From positions 62,001 to 126,000 of the forward strand of contig NZ_SMUS01000008.1 of assembly GCF_004353185.1 (NCBI RefSeq): DNA of 64,000 bases, given 5' to 3'. This document shows positions 57,319-64,000 of the stretch, piece after piece. A model generated the notes under the pieces. That model was given only the letters and a program-made list of their open reading frames with translations, did no database searches and was not told the DNA's origin. The DNA comes from Clostridium cuniculi. GTDB taxonomy: Bacteria > Bacillota > Clostridia > Clostridiales > Clostridiaceae. Each line of letters begins with the position of its first letter. Positions within the stretch are counted from its first letter, which is position 1. Made by a program: the position numbers and the translations under genes.

Positions 57319-57921
57319 TTAAATATTATCTATCTTTATAATTTTAAATCCTTTATCCTTTTTCTCTAATGTTAAAGTATATCCTCTTCCACATGATGGC
57401 TGATGTTCATAAAAACTCTTACTATTATCATAAAAAATTTCTAATATAGTACCTATTGTTCCTCCATGACAAACTAAAACTGCTGTACTTATACTTTCTT
57501 TATAACACTTTTCTACAAGTCTACTAAAAGCTTCTTTTATTCTTTCACTATATTGAATTTTACTTTCTCCATTAGGGCATGATACTTGTCCATCTTTATC
57601 AGTAATCCAATTAATATATTCTTTATTTTCTTTTAACATTTCATAGCTTTTCATTTCAAAATCACCAAAGTCATATTCCCAAAATTCATTAATTTCTCTA
57701 TATGACTTTTTAGGATATAAAATTTCTAATGTCTCATTTGCTCTTTTTGCTCCACTAGAAAAAAAATTATTACATTCTGGATACTTTATTGAACTTTTAA
57801 TATCATTTAACTCATTTATTCCATTTTCACTTAAATTTATATCACTCTTTCCACAATAAAGATGCTTTTCATTTGCTTCTGTTTTACCATGCCTTATTAA
57901 AGATAACATTAATTTATTCAT
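57319..57921 (-). CDS. cobC: alpha-ribazole phosphatase (CobC-like histidine phosphatase)
   Basis: A histidine-phosphatase superfamily protein of 200 residues with SLIRHGKTEANEK (catalytic His), YDFGDFEMKSYEM and the second catalytic His in VLVCHGGTIG. Within a cob operon it most likely removes the phosphate from alpha-ribazole phosphate or cobalamin phosphate. The family call alone could not distinguish it from other phosphoglycerate mutase-like enzymes. Confidence 0.85.
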   Translation of the reverse strand: MNKLMLSLIRHGKTEANEKHLYCGKSDINLSENGINELNDIKSSIKYPECNNFFSSGAKRANETLEILYPKKSYREINEFWEYDFGDFEMKSYEMLKENKEYINWITDKDGQVSCPNGESKIQYSERIKEAFSRLVEKCYKESISTAVLVCHGGTIGTILEIFYDNSKSFYEHQPSCGRGYTLTLEKKDKGFKIIKIDNI

Positions 57922-57992
57922 AATTTTATTTTCTCCTTATATTTATCTTCTACGAGAATATCACTTTTAAAGATTTTATACAACTTAACTTT

Positions 57993-58023
57993 AAAAAAAG
58001 AAAAACCAACAAATAATATTGTT
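57993..58023 (-). terminator. possible terminator after the small CobU-like gene
   Basis: On the minus strand CAACAATATTATTTGTTG is a hairpin followed by GTTTTTCTTTTTTT. It may reduce transcription into cobC. Confidence 0.6.
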
Positions 58024-58052
58024 GATTAAACATAGTTTTATAAACTTATATA

Positions 58053-58430
58053 TTAATCTTTAATTATTGTTGGTATACCACAAAATACTCTATATACACA
58101 AGAAGCTTCTTTTGATAAGTACTGAAGACATCTTCCTGTTTCCTCTCTCCACATTCTTTCTTCTTTTTTTAAAGGAACTATTCCACTTGAAATTTCATCA
58201 GAAATTATTATTTTATCTTTAAATAGATTTATATTTTCTTTTATATACTGAAGTGAACTTATATCTTTTAATATATTGTTATATGTAAATTTATGAAGTC
58301 CACAAATAACTTTTTTAGAAAAATCAATTTCATTTACACCACAATAAAATATATCATCTTCATTAACGTTGAACTTCTCTTTAACAAAATCTAGCTTCCC
58401 ATTATATGCTCCACCAAAAACTAAAACCAT
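58053..58430 (-). CDS. small CobU-like protein
   Basis: A 125-residue protein related to adenosylcobinamide kinase/guanylyltransferase CobU. The C-terminal half keeps the CobU pattern (IISDEISSGIVPLKKEERMW, GRCLQYLSKEASCVYRVFCG). The N-terminal P-loop is weak (GGAYNGKLDF: the Ser/Thr after GK is Leu). It is shorter than CobU (about 180-206 residues). A full CobU is encoded 920 bases upstream, so this may be a specialised or non-kinase relative. The frame is intact and has AAGGAG. Confidence 0.75.
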   Translation of the reverse strand: MVLVFGGAYNGKLDFVKEKFNVNEDDIFYCGVNEIDFSKKVICGLHKFTYNNILKDISSLQYIKENINLFKDKIIISDEISSGIVPLKKEERMWREETGRCLQYLSKEASCVYRVFCGIPTIIKD

Positions 58431-58492
58431 AATTTTCTCCTTAAAATTAAACTTATGATATTTATATTTATTAAATTTATATAACTTAATAA

Positions 58493-59278
58493 TTATATAA
58501 AACTTAAAATTAAAATCCCAATGGTTTCTGCAATAACAAGTCCATATCCAGCACTGTCTCCTGACATTCCCCCAAATTCTTTAACTGCATTATTAACAAA
58601 AAAAGTACTTACTAAAATCATTGCTAAACTCAATATTAATCCACATATTCCAAAAATAAATATTGAAATTATACTTGATATTATCAAAGATGATAACAAT
58701 ATAAATCTATCTATTTTTCCTGTTCCTTGTTTAAAAAATGCTCCTAATGAACTTCTCTTCATAGATTCCTTTGATAATAATAAATACCCCATTAAACTTC
58801 TTGAAATAATAGATATTAAAATTAATCCAATAGCACTAGTATTAATATTATTAATAGAGTTATCTTGAATACTATTACTTATTACAGTATAAAGCCCTGA
58901 AAAATTTACTACAAATAACATTACTACAGATATAACTGCAAAAGCTCCAGTATGAGGATCCTTTAATATTCTTAACTTTTCCTCTTTATCCCTTCTAGAT
59001 AATAGAGCATCACACACATCCATATACCCATCTAAATGAAGCATTCCAGTTAATATAAATGGTGTTATTAAAGTAATTGCAGTTGTTACCATTATACTTG
59101 CCCCTAATAAATTAAGTAATCTAAAAACTCCATACCAAATCAGACCTACAATTAAGCCTATTACAGGATAAAATTTCATGATATTTTTTCCACCTTCATC
59201 ATCCCACTCATATCTAGGTAATGGAATAACAGTAAACATACTTATTGCCATTAAAAATCCCTTAAAATATTTTTTCAT
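58493..59278 (-). CDS. cobS: adenosylcobinamide-GDP ribazoletransferase CobS
   Basis: Membrane enzyme that joins adenosylcobinamide-GDP with alpha-ribazole to finish the nucleotide loop. 261 residues, about six helices. Motifs: AISMFTVIPLPRYEWDD, FYPVIGLIVG, LDGYMDVCDALLSRRDKEEK and LKDPHTGAFAVISV. RBS AAGGAGG. A GC-rich hairpin separates it from cobU. Confidence 0.95.
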   Translation of the reverse strand: MKKYFKGFLMAISMFTVIPLPRYEWDDEGGKNIMKFYPVIGLIVGLIWYGVFRLLNLLGASIMVTTAITLITPFILTGMLHLDGYMDVCDALLSRRDKEEKLRILKDPHTGAFAVISVVMLFVVNFSGLYTVISNSIQDNSINNINTSAIGLILISIISRSLMGYLLLSKESMKRSSLGAFFKQGTGKIDRFILLSSLIISSIISIFIFGICGLILSLAMILVSTFFVNNAVKEFGGMSGDSAGYGLVIAETIGILILSFI

Positions 59279-59304
59279 TTCTCCTCCTTACAATATATGG
59301 GTCC

Positions 59305-59345
59305 GCCTCCGGGGTCAATCCAAATTTTGGATTAACCCCGGAGGC
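59305..59345. repeat. GC-rich perfect hairpin between cobU and cobS
   Basis: GCCTCCGGGGT pairs with ACCCCGGAGGC, then after one mismatch AATCCAAA pairs with TTTGGATT. The 41-base palindrome is by far the most GC-rich non-RNA sequence in the window. It has no U-run, so it is not an ordinary terminator. Confidence 0.9.
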
Positions 59346-59352
59346 GCTCCCA

Positions 59353-59973
59353 TTATCTGGTTCTATCTTTATGATAAATTATATTTCCATAAGAACACTC
59401 AACTACAATATCAGCCAATTTCGCCAGCTTTCTATTTATGATTCCTATTTCTTTTCTAAAGCTTTCTGTATAGCAATCATATTGAATACTATCACTAAAT
59501 AAATAATCTGATACTATAACTACATCACCTGCTGCATCAATAATTTCTAATATTCCAGATAAGATATCCTCACTGACTTCTTTAAAAAAATCCTTTCCTT
59601 GAAACATATAATTTGTTACAAGAGATGTCACGCTATCTACTAAAACAATATCATTTTTTTGTACTAATTTAGAAACCTTCCCCATATCTATCGTTTCTTC
59701 TATTGTATTAAATCCATACCCTTCTCTTTCTTTTAAATGATTTTCTATTCTTTTTAAATCTTCTAAATCATATGGATTCATGGTTGCAACATAATATAGT
59801 TTTCCACTTTTCTTTTTAAAAGAATTATCTAAACTCCTATGTAAACTCATATCTAAGCTTTTATCTAAATCTTCTTTTAAATCTATTTTAAAAGATTCAT
59901 TTAAAGACTTAGCTAAATCTTGTGCAAACATTGATTTTCCACTTTTAGCTCCACCAACTACTAAAGCAATCAT
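59353..59973 (-). CDS. cobU: adenosylcobinamide kinase/guanylyltransferase CobU
   Basis: Phosphorylates adenosylcobinamide and adds GMP. The P-loop is VVGGAKSGKSMFAQDLA; later blocks are YYVATMNPYDLEDLKRIENH, NDIVLVDSVTSLVTNYM, VVIVSDYLFS and RKEIGIINRKLAKLADIV. Between P-loop and the following strand there is an unusual insert of about 25 residues with the repeated pattern DLDKSLDMSLHRSLDNS, which makes it longer (206) than typical CobU (about 180). Confidence 0.9.
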   Translation of the reverse strand: MIALVVGGAKSGKSMFAQDLAKSLNESFKIDLKEDLDKSLDMSLHRSLDNSFKKKSGKLYYVATMNPYDLEDLKRIENHLKEREGYGFNTIEETIDMGKVSKLVQKNDIVLVDSVTSLVTNYMFQGKDFFKEVSEDILSGILEIIDAAGDVVIVSDYLFSDSIQYDCYTESFRKEIGIINRKLAKLADIVVECSYGNIIYHKDRTR

Positions 59974-59981
59974 ATTAACTC

Positions 59982-61082
59982 CTAAACTATATAGTTTTCT
60001 TCTCCTCTAACATCATCTAAATAATCATCATTTATTTCTGCTTCATCAAAAGTAGCCATATTATTCATCATTGCTAAACTAAATTCAACTATAGAAAAGG
60101 CTATTGGACACCCGCTACCTTCCCCTAATCTCATATCCAAATTAACCATAGGTTCTATATTTAGTCCTTTCATTGCAATATTGTAACCAATCTCTTTAGA
60201 GCAATGTGACGGTATTAAATACTCTCTTACTAATGGATTTATCCTTACTGCTGCTAATGCTGAAACTGCTGAAATAAATCCATCTATAACTATTGGTAGT
60301 TTATAATAAGCTGCTCCTAAAAATACTCCAACCATTCCTGCTATGTCAAATCCACCAACCTTAGCAATTACATCAATAGGATCATTTTCATTTGGTTTAT
60401 TAACTCTAATTGCTTCTGATACTACCCACTTTTTCTTTTCAAATGCATCTTTAGTTATTCCTGCCCCTTTTCCAACAGCCTCTTCAATAGCACAACCTGT
60501 TAAACTTACAAGAACTGAACTACTTGTTGTTGTATTTCCAATTCCCATCTCACCAACACCTAATATATTATAGCCTTCCTCATAAGCCTTTTTAACCATT
60601 TCTATTCCTATACCTATTGCCTTTATACATTCATCATAGCTCATAGCTTGTCCTTTAACTATATTATAGGTTCCTTTTCTTATTTTTCTATCTATGGCCC
60701 CCGGTATTTTTCTATCAGTATTTACTCCAATATCTACTACCTTTAAATCACAATTATTTTCTTTAGCAAGTACAGCTACTCCTGTTAATCCCCTTGAAAA
60801 ATTAATTGTTTGTGCTAATGTTACACTTTGAGGAGCTGAAGCAACTCCCTCTTCTACTACCCCATTATCTGATGACATTATAATAATACATTTTTTATTT
60901 ATAGAATTTTTTATCTTCCCTGTAATTCCTGCAAACTTTATTGCTATATCTTCTAATTTTCCTAGACTTCCTAATGGTTTTGCTAATGAATCAACTCTTA
61001 TTTTAGCTTCCTCCATAGCTTGTTTATTTAAATCAGTTATATTATCAATGATATATTTTAATTCTAATTTTTCATCTTCCAT
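59982..61082 (-). CDS. cobT: nicotinate-nucleotide-dimethylbenzimidazole phosphoribosyltransferase CobT
   Basis: Makes alpha-ribazole phosphate from a lower-ligand base and nicotinate mononucleotide. 366 residues. Motifs: SLAKPLGSLGKLEDIAIKFAG, MSSDNGVVEEGVASAPQSVT, GVGEMGIGNTTTSSSVL and RLGEGSGCPIAFSIVE with the catalytic Glu region. It is the first gene of the cob operon, transcribed from the promoter at 61127-61156. No riboswitch stands before it. Confidence 0.95.
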   Translation of the reverse strand: MEDEKLELKYIIDNITDLNKQAMEEAKIRVDSLAKPLGSLGKLEDIAIKFAGITGKIKNSINKKCIIIMSSDNGVVEEGVASAPQSVTLAQTINFSRGLTGVAVLAKENNCDLKVVDIGVNTDRKIPGAIDRKIRKGTYNIVKGQAMSYDECIKAIGIGIEMVKKAYEEGYNILGVGEMGIGNTTTSSSVLVSLTGCAIEEAVGKGAGITKDAFEKKKWVVSEAIRVNKPNENDPIDVIAKVGGFDIAGMVGVFLGAAYYKLPIVIDGFISAVSALAAVRINPLVREYLIPSHCSKEIGYNIAMKGLNIEPMVNLDMRLGEGSGCPIAFSIVEFSLAMMNNMATFDEAEINDDYLDDVRGEENYIV

Positions 61083-61126
61083 GATTTCACCCCAATTATT
61101 TATTTGAAATACCTTCTTTTTTTGTT

Positions 61127-61156
61127 ATAATACTTTATTATTTATTTAAATGTCAA
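61127..61156 (-). promoter_or_regulatory. promoter of the cobT operon
   Basis: On the minus strand TTGACA (61156-61151) and TATTAT (61132-61127) are 18 bases apart, 45 bases before the cobT start. No cobalamin aptamer fits in the 115 bases between cobT and the divergent kinase gene. Confidence 0.75.
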
Positions 61157-61197
61157 CAATAGATATATTTAATCACTTTTTCATTTAGGAGAACAAT

Positions 61198-62055
61198 ATG
61201 AACGCTACTTTAATAAATTTTCTTAAAACTGAACTTAAATGGAATATAATAAATCTCTCTTCTATAGAAAGAATAGGTGGCCTTAGTAGTGAAAACTATA
61301 AAGTTACTTATAAAAATAAAAGTTATTTTGTTAAGATATGTACTCACAACTATCTCCACACTGATAGAAAAAATGAATTATCAATCATAAGTAAAGCAGA
61401 AGAAATAAATTTAGCTCCTGACCTATATTATTTTTCTATTGAAACTGGAAATATGGTGAGCAATTGGATTCATGGAAACATGCCATCCTTAACAGATTTT
61501 TCTTCACCTAAATTTTTACACAATCTTTCGAATTCCTTAAAAAGTCTTCACAGTTTACAATGTGAAAAATACTTTAATCCCTTTGAGCATATAAGAAAGA
61601 GAATAGCTATATGTAAAAACTTAAATCTTAATTTACCAGAATCTATAGATATGCTTCTAAACCATTTAACTCAACTAGAAATTAAGCTTAATAAAGATCC
61701 TTTAATTGGACTTTGTCATAATGATTTAAATGCTTCAAATATTATTTTAAATAATGATAATTTATATTTTGTAGATTATGAATACTCTTCCATAGGAGAT
61801 ATATTTTTTGACTTAGCAACTATATCTTGGTTTTTTACTGAAGATTCTCGAAAAAAATTATTAACTCTATATTTTGGAGAATTTAAAAATGAATATTATC
61901 AAAAACTTTTAGACTATCTTTTTGTAGTTAAATTTTACAATGCAACTTGGTCATTACTTAAATCTTCAGATTCTAACTCTGACTATGATTATTTAGCTGG
62001 ATCTAAAATGATATTTAAAGAATTACTTAACCATAATTCTATACGAAACTTTTAA
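61198..62055 (+). CDS. choline kinase-like phosphotransferase (APH superfamily)
   Basis: A 285-residue protein of the aminoglycoside phosphotransferase/choline kinase fold. The Brenner loop is CHNDLNASNIIL and the magnesium site FVDYEYSSIGDIFFDLAT follows the choline/LicA form (DYEYS). Such enzymes phosphorylate choline, ethanolamine or thiamine. It is divergent from cobT and a thiamine or choline role is equally possible. Its stop codon touches the right repeat element. Confidence 0.82.
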   Translation: MNATLINFLKTELKWNIINLSSIERIGGLSSENYKVTYKNKSYFVKICTHNYLHTDRKNELSIISKAEEINLAPDLYYFSIETGNMVSNWIHGNMPSLTDFSSPKFLHNLSNSLKSLHSLQCEKYFNPFEHIRKRIAICKNLNLNLPESIDMLLNHLTQLEIKLNKDPLIGLCHNDLNASNIILNNDNLYFVDYEYSSIGDIFFDLATISWFFTEDSRKKLLTLYFGEFKNEYYQKLLDYLFVVKFYNATWSLLKSSDSNSDYDYLAGSKMIFKELLNHNSIRNF

Positions 62056-62861
62056 CTAAATTGTTCGTTACGTGGAAACGAAAAAATGAAATATTTATTT
62101 TCCAGTAACCGTGAAATTTTCACCTAGAATTTATATAATTGATTCCGTAAAGTTTGCTAAAGTTTTTAAACTCGCTATTCGCTCAAACAGTAAAAACTTC
62201 TTTACGCAACTTTACTCCATCAATTATTAAATTCTACGGCTTAATTTCAATGGTCCTTCCAAATTAATATTTCATTTTTTCTTTTTTTCACGTAACTACC
62301 TGTACATAACACCTTACAGTTAATGTCTTTTGCTACATTTTATATGACAAGTTGTTAACTAAAAGTATTTTAACCTGGATAAAATAAGATTCTTTAAATT
62401 AAAAGATAATTAGCCTATTAAAATAATTTATAGCACAGAATATTAACTTTATAGGCAATTCACCTTTAAATTGCAGAACTAAACTTTAAAGCTAGTGATA
62501 GAGAAAAATTAATGATATAACCGGAAGAAAGTATTATATAATAAGCTTTAGAATTTAATTATTATTGTAATAAAATTAGCGTTAAGTGAAGCTCTAAATC
62601 TTGATTTAGTTAGCTGAACTTACTCCTTCGAACGCTAGTGAGAAGTGAGTTTCATTTAAAAGGAAGCACCTTCTCCTAACGTCGAATGTGTAAGTTCGAT
62701 TAACAAAATTAAAATTTTGAATCTCACTTAAGGTAAGCGATAGCGAACTTCGAAGCTTTAGCTAATTTTATGGAAATAATAATATAAATTCTTAGCGAAA
62801 TTATATGACTTAATGGAGGTTATATCATTAATTTTCGGCATCACGGCATTAACGCTTTAGT
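62053..62861. repeat. right copy of the two-hairpin element (inverted relative to 20173-20841)
   Basis: No gene is seen. Reading this sequence forward reproduces the reverse complement of the left copy, from the kinase stop codon to a point nine bases before the MutS-like stop codon. Both large hairpins are present. It is about 140 bases longer than the left copy because of extra sequence at 62587-62730 inside the loop of hairpin A. Confidence 0.95.
62587..62730. repeat. extra segment present only in the right copy
   Basis: Begins around AAGTGAAGC and ends around TCTCACTTAA, so the ends are inverted (TTAAGTGA / TCACTTAA). It contains an inner hairpin (AACTTACTCCTT with GAGAAGTGAGTT) and several short dyads such as CTAAATCTTGATTTAG. 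Confidence 0.7.
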
Positions 62862-62869
62862 GCTCAATA

Positions 62870-64000
62870 TTATTCAAATCCTTTTGTTAAACTCATAGCC
62901 TCTTCAATTATTTCTCTTGGATATCCAACATACTCTAAAAATTTAATAGCATTTCTTGATTTTACAACACCTGGCTTTATTTTATAATCAAAAGACAAGC
63001 CTTTTTTACAATCAACATATTCACTGAAATAATAAAAATCATAACTATTTTTTAATGAATCCGTTAACTCTTTATCATGTGTTGCCACAAAAGTAATTGC
63101 ATCCCTATTATTTATATAATTAAGTATCGCTGTAGATGACGAAATTCTTTCAATTGGATTAGTCCCCCTAAAAATTTCATCTATAATACATAATAGCTTT
63201 ACTTTATTATCTAATGAATTAATTATTCTAAGTATGGCTTCAACTTCCGCTAAATAATAACTTTTTCCTAAAGTAATATCATCCTTGGGACTTATTGACG
63301 TTACTATATTAAGTAAAGGTGCCTTATACTCTGATGCTAGTGCAAAATAAAATGTTTGTGCAAATAACACATTAATACCTATCATTCTTAAAAAAGTTGA
63401 CTTTCCTGACATATTCGTTCCTGTTAAAACTATACCTTTTTTACCTATAGTTATTGAATTACCAACTGCTTTTTCCAATAAGGGATGAATTCCATCTTCT
63501 ATTTTAAACTTTGCTTCTTTTTCAAACTTAGGTTCACATATACTTTCATTAACTATCTCCCTATATATTCCAACTGAAATAAAAGCTTCTATTTTTCCTA
63601 ATTCATAATAAAGCTCTAGCAATTCATTTTTATTTTCTTTAATTTTATCTATAATTCTATAATATGAACTTTCTAATATTAAAAATGGTATTAAAAAAGG
63701 TTCTAATATTCCACCATATATTATGGCTAAATTAATTAACCATGTATTAACTCTTATAAAATTAAGCTTATCTAATATCATTTTAAGCCTTTCTATATCC
63801 AAATTTCCCTTTTTATCTAATGCCACTATTCTTTGTGCTGCAGTTAATATTTCATTTAAATAAATTAATCCATTAGTACATACCTTTTTACTTTCATAAC
63901 TTACTATATTAGGTGCTATTACAAAAAATAAAAGTACTAAAAGTGCAATATATTTATTAAAAGTTAAAAACATAAATACTATTAATATAAAATTACTTAT
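62870..64000 (-). CDS. MutS-like ATPase with N-terminal membrane segments, 5' end missing
   Basis: The frame is open to the right edge of the window, so the gene probably continues beyond it. The C-terminal part is a MutS-type ATPase domain: Walker A GTNMSGKSTF, LGKSYYLAEVEAILRI, Walker B LCIIDEIFRGTNPIER, and FVATHDKEL. Upstream are hydrophobic segments (IALLVLLFFVIAPNIV; AIIYGGILEPFLIPFLIL), which place it in the membrane-linked MutS-like family of clostridia rather than in mismatch-repair MutS or MutS2. No Smr domain. The function of this family is not known. Confidence 0.82.
   Translation of the reverse strand: MSNFILIVFMFLTFNKYIALLVLLFFVIAPNIVSYESKKVCTNGLIYLNEILTAAQRIVALDKKGNLDIERLKMILDKLNFIRVNTWLINLAIIYGGILEPFLIPFLILESSYYRIIDKIKENKNELLELYYELGKIEAFISVGIYREIVNESICEPKFEKEAKFKIEDGIHPLLEKAVGNSITIGKKGIVLTGTNMSGKSTFLRMIGINVLFAQTFYFALASEYKAPLLNIVTSISPKDDITLGKSYYLAEVEAILRIINSLDNKVKLLCIIDEIFRGTNPIERISSSTAILNYINNRDAITFVATHDKELTDSLKNSYDFYYFSEYVDCKKGLSFDYKIKPGVVKSRNAIKFLEYVGYPREIIEEAMSLTKGFE

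Noticed and set aside
58053-58430. A cobU pseudogene
   Set aside because: The frame is intact, has a good ribosome binding site, and sequence is conserved in the motifs that define the C-terminal half of the family.
20173-62861. A composite transposon bounded by the inverted copies
   Set aside because: No transposase, resolvase or integrase is encoded in or between the copies, and no target-site duplication is visible at the ends.

Overview
The window is AT-rich DNA from an endospore-forming anaerobe of the Firmicutes, almost certainly Clostridium sensu stricto. The evidence is codon use, strong AGGAGG ribosome binding sites, many rho-independent terminators, and a left third that reproduces the pth-mfd-prsA-spoVT-yabM-yabN-hup-rqcP-yabP-yabQ-divIC-yabR-spoIIE-tilS-hpt-ftsH order known from Bacillus and Clostridium. 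The general layout resembles C. perfringens and its relatives. The species cannot be fixed from this sequence.

Layout. (1) 1-20150 is a housekeeping and sporulation block, all on the plus strand, with a tandemly duplicated Leu/fMet/Met tRNA cluster at 12.8-13.4 kb. (2) 20173-20841 and 62053-62861 are two highly similar copies of a non-coding element in opposite orientation, each built from two very long imperfect hairpins. They enclose about 41 kb whose genes are mostly on the minus strand. (3) Inside this segment, 20.8-33 kb holds CsoR, a TDT-family transporter, a molybdenum cofactor (MoCo) gene set and a NapA/Nas-type nitrate reductase with its ferredoxin-like and flavoprotein partners. A MoCo-type riboswitch lies inside this block. 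Two identical-format Crp/Fnr-type palindromes precede the reductase and the TDT transporter. (4) 33-49.5 kb holds an SDR, a BFD-like ferredoxin, NudC, a TetM-like GTPase, a phospholipase C-like protein, UvsE, a two-component system with a lipoprotein, a GntR/DUF5808 pair, a GntP-like permease and a sugar ABC importer. (5) 49.8-61.1 kb is a cobalamin salvage and late-assembly block (cobT, cobU, cobS, a small CobU relative, cobC, cbiB, cobD, then btuF-btuC-btuD, a PP-loop ATPase and cobQ), with a cobalamin riboswitch and terminator in front of btuF. (6) A choline-kinase-like gene, the right repeat copy and the 3' part of a MutS-like ATPase close the window.

How the parts work together. The MoCo genes supply the cofactor of the nitrate reductase, and both are read in the same direction. 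The reductase and the TDT transporter probably share an activator of the Crp/Fnr family. The B12 block takes up corrinoids (BtuFCD) and finishes them (CobQ, CbiB, CobD, CobU, CobS, CobT, CobC). No corrin-ring genes and no molybdopterin synthase (moaD/moaE) are visible here, so these pathways depend on genes elsewhere or on uptake.

The least ordinary items are the long inverted element pair enclosing the metabolic segment, the shared operator architecture of nitrate reductase and TDT transporter, an HtrA-like protein that lacks its whole catalytic triad, a stop codon near the start of the DUF5808 gene, and several unassigned structured intergenic sequences. No CRISPR array, transposase, integrase or phage gene was seen.
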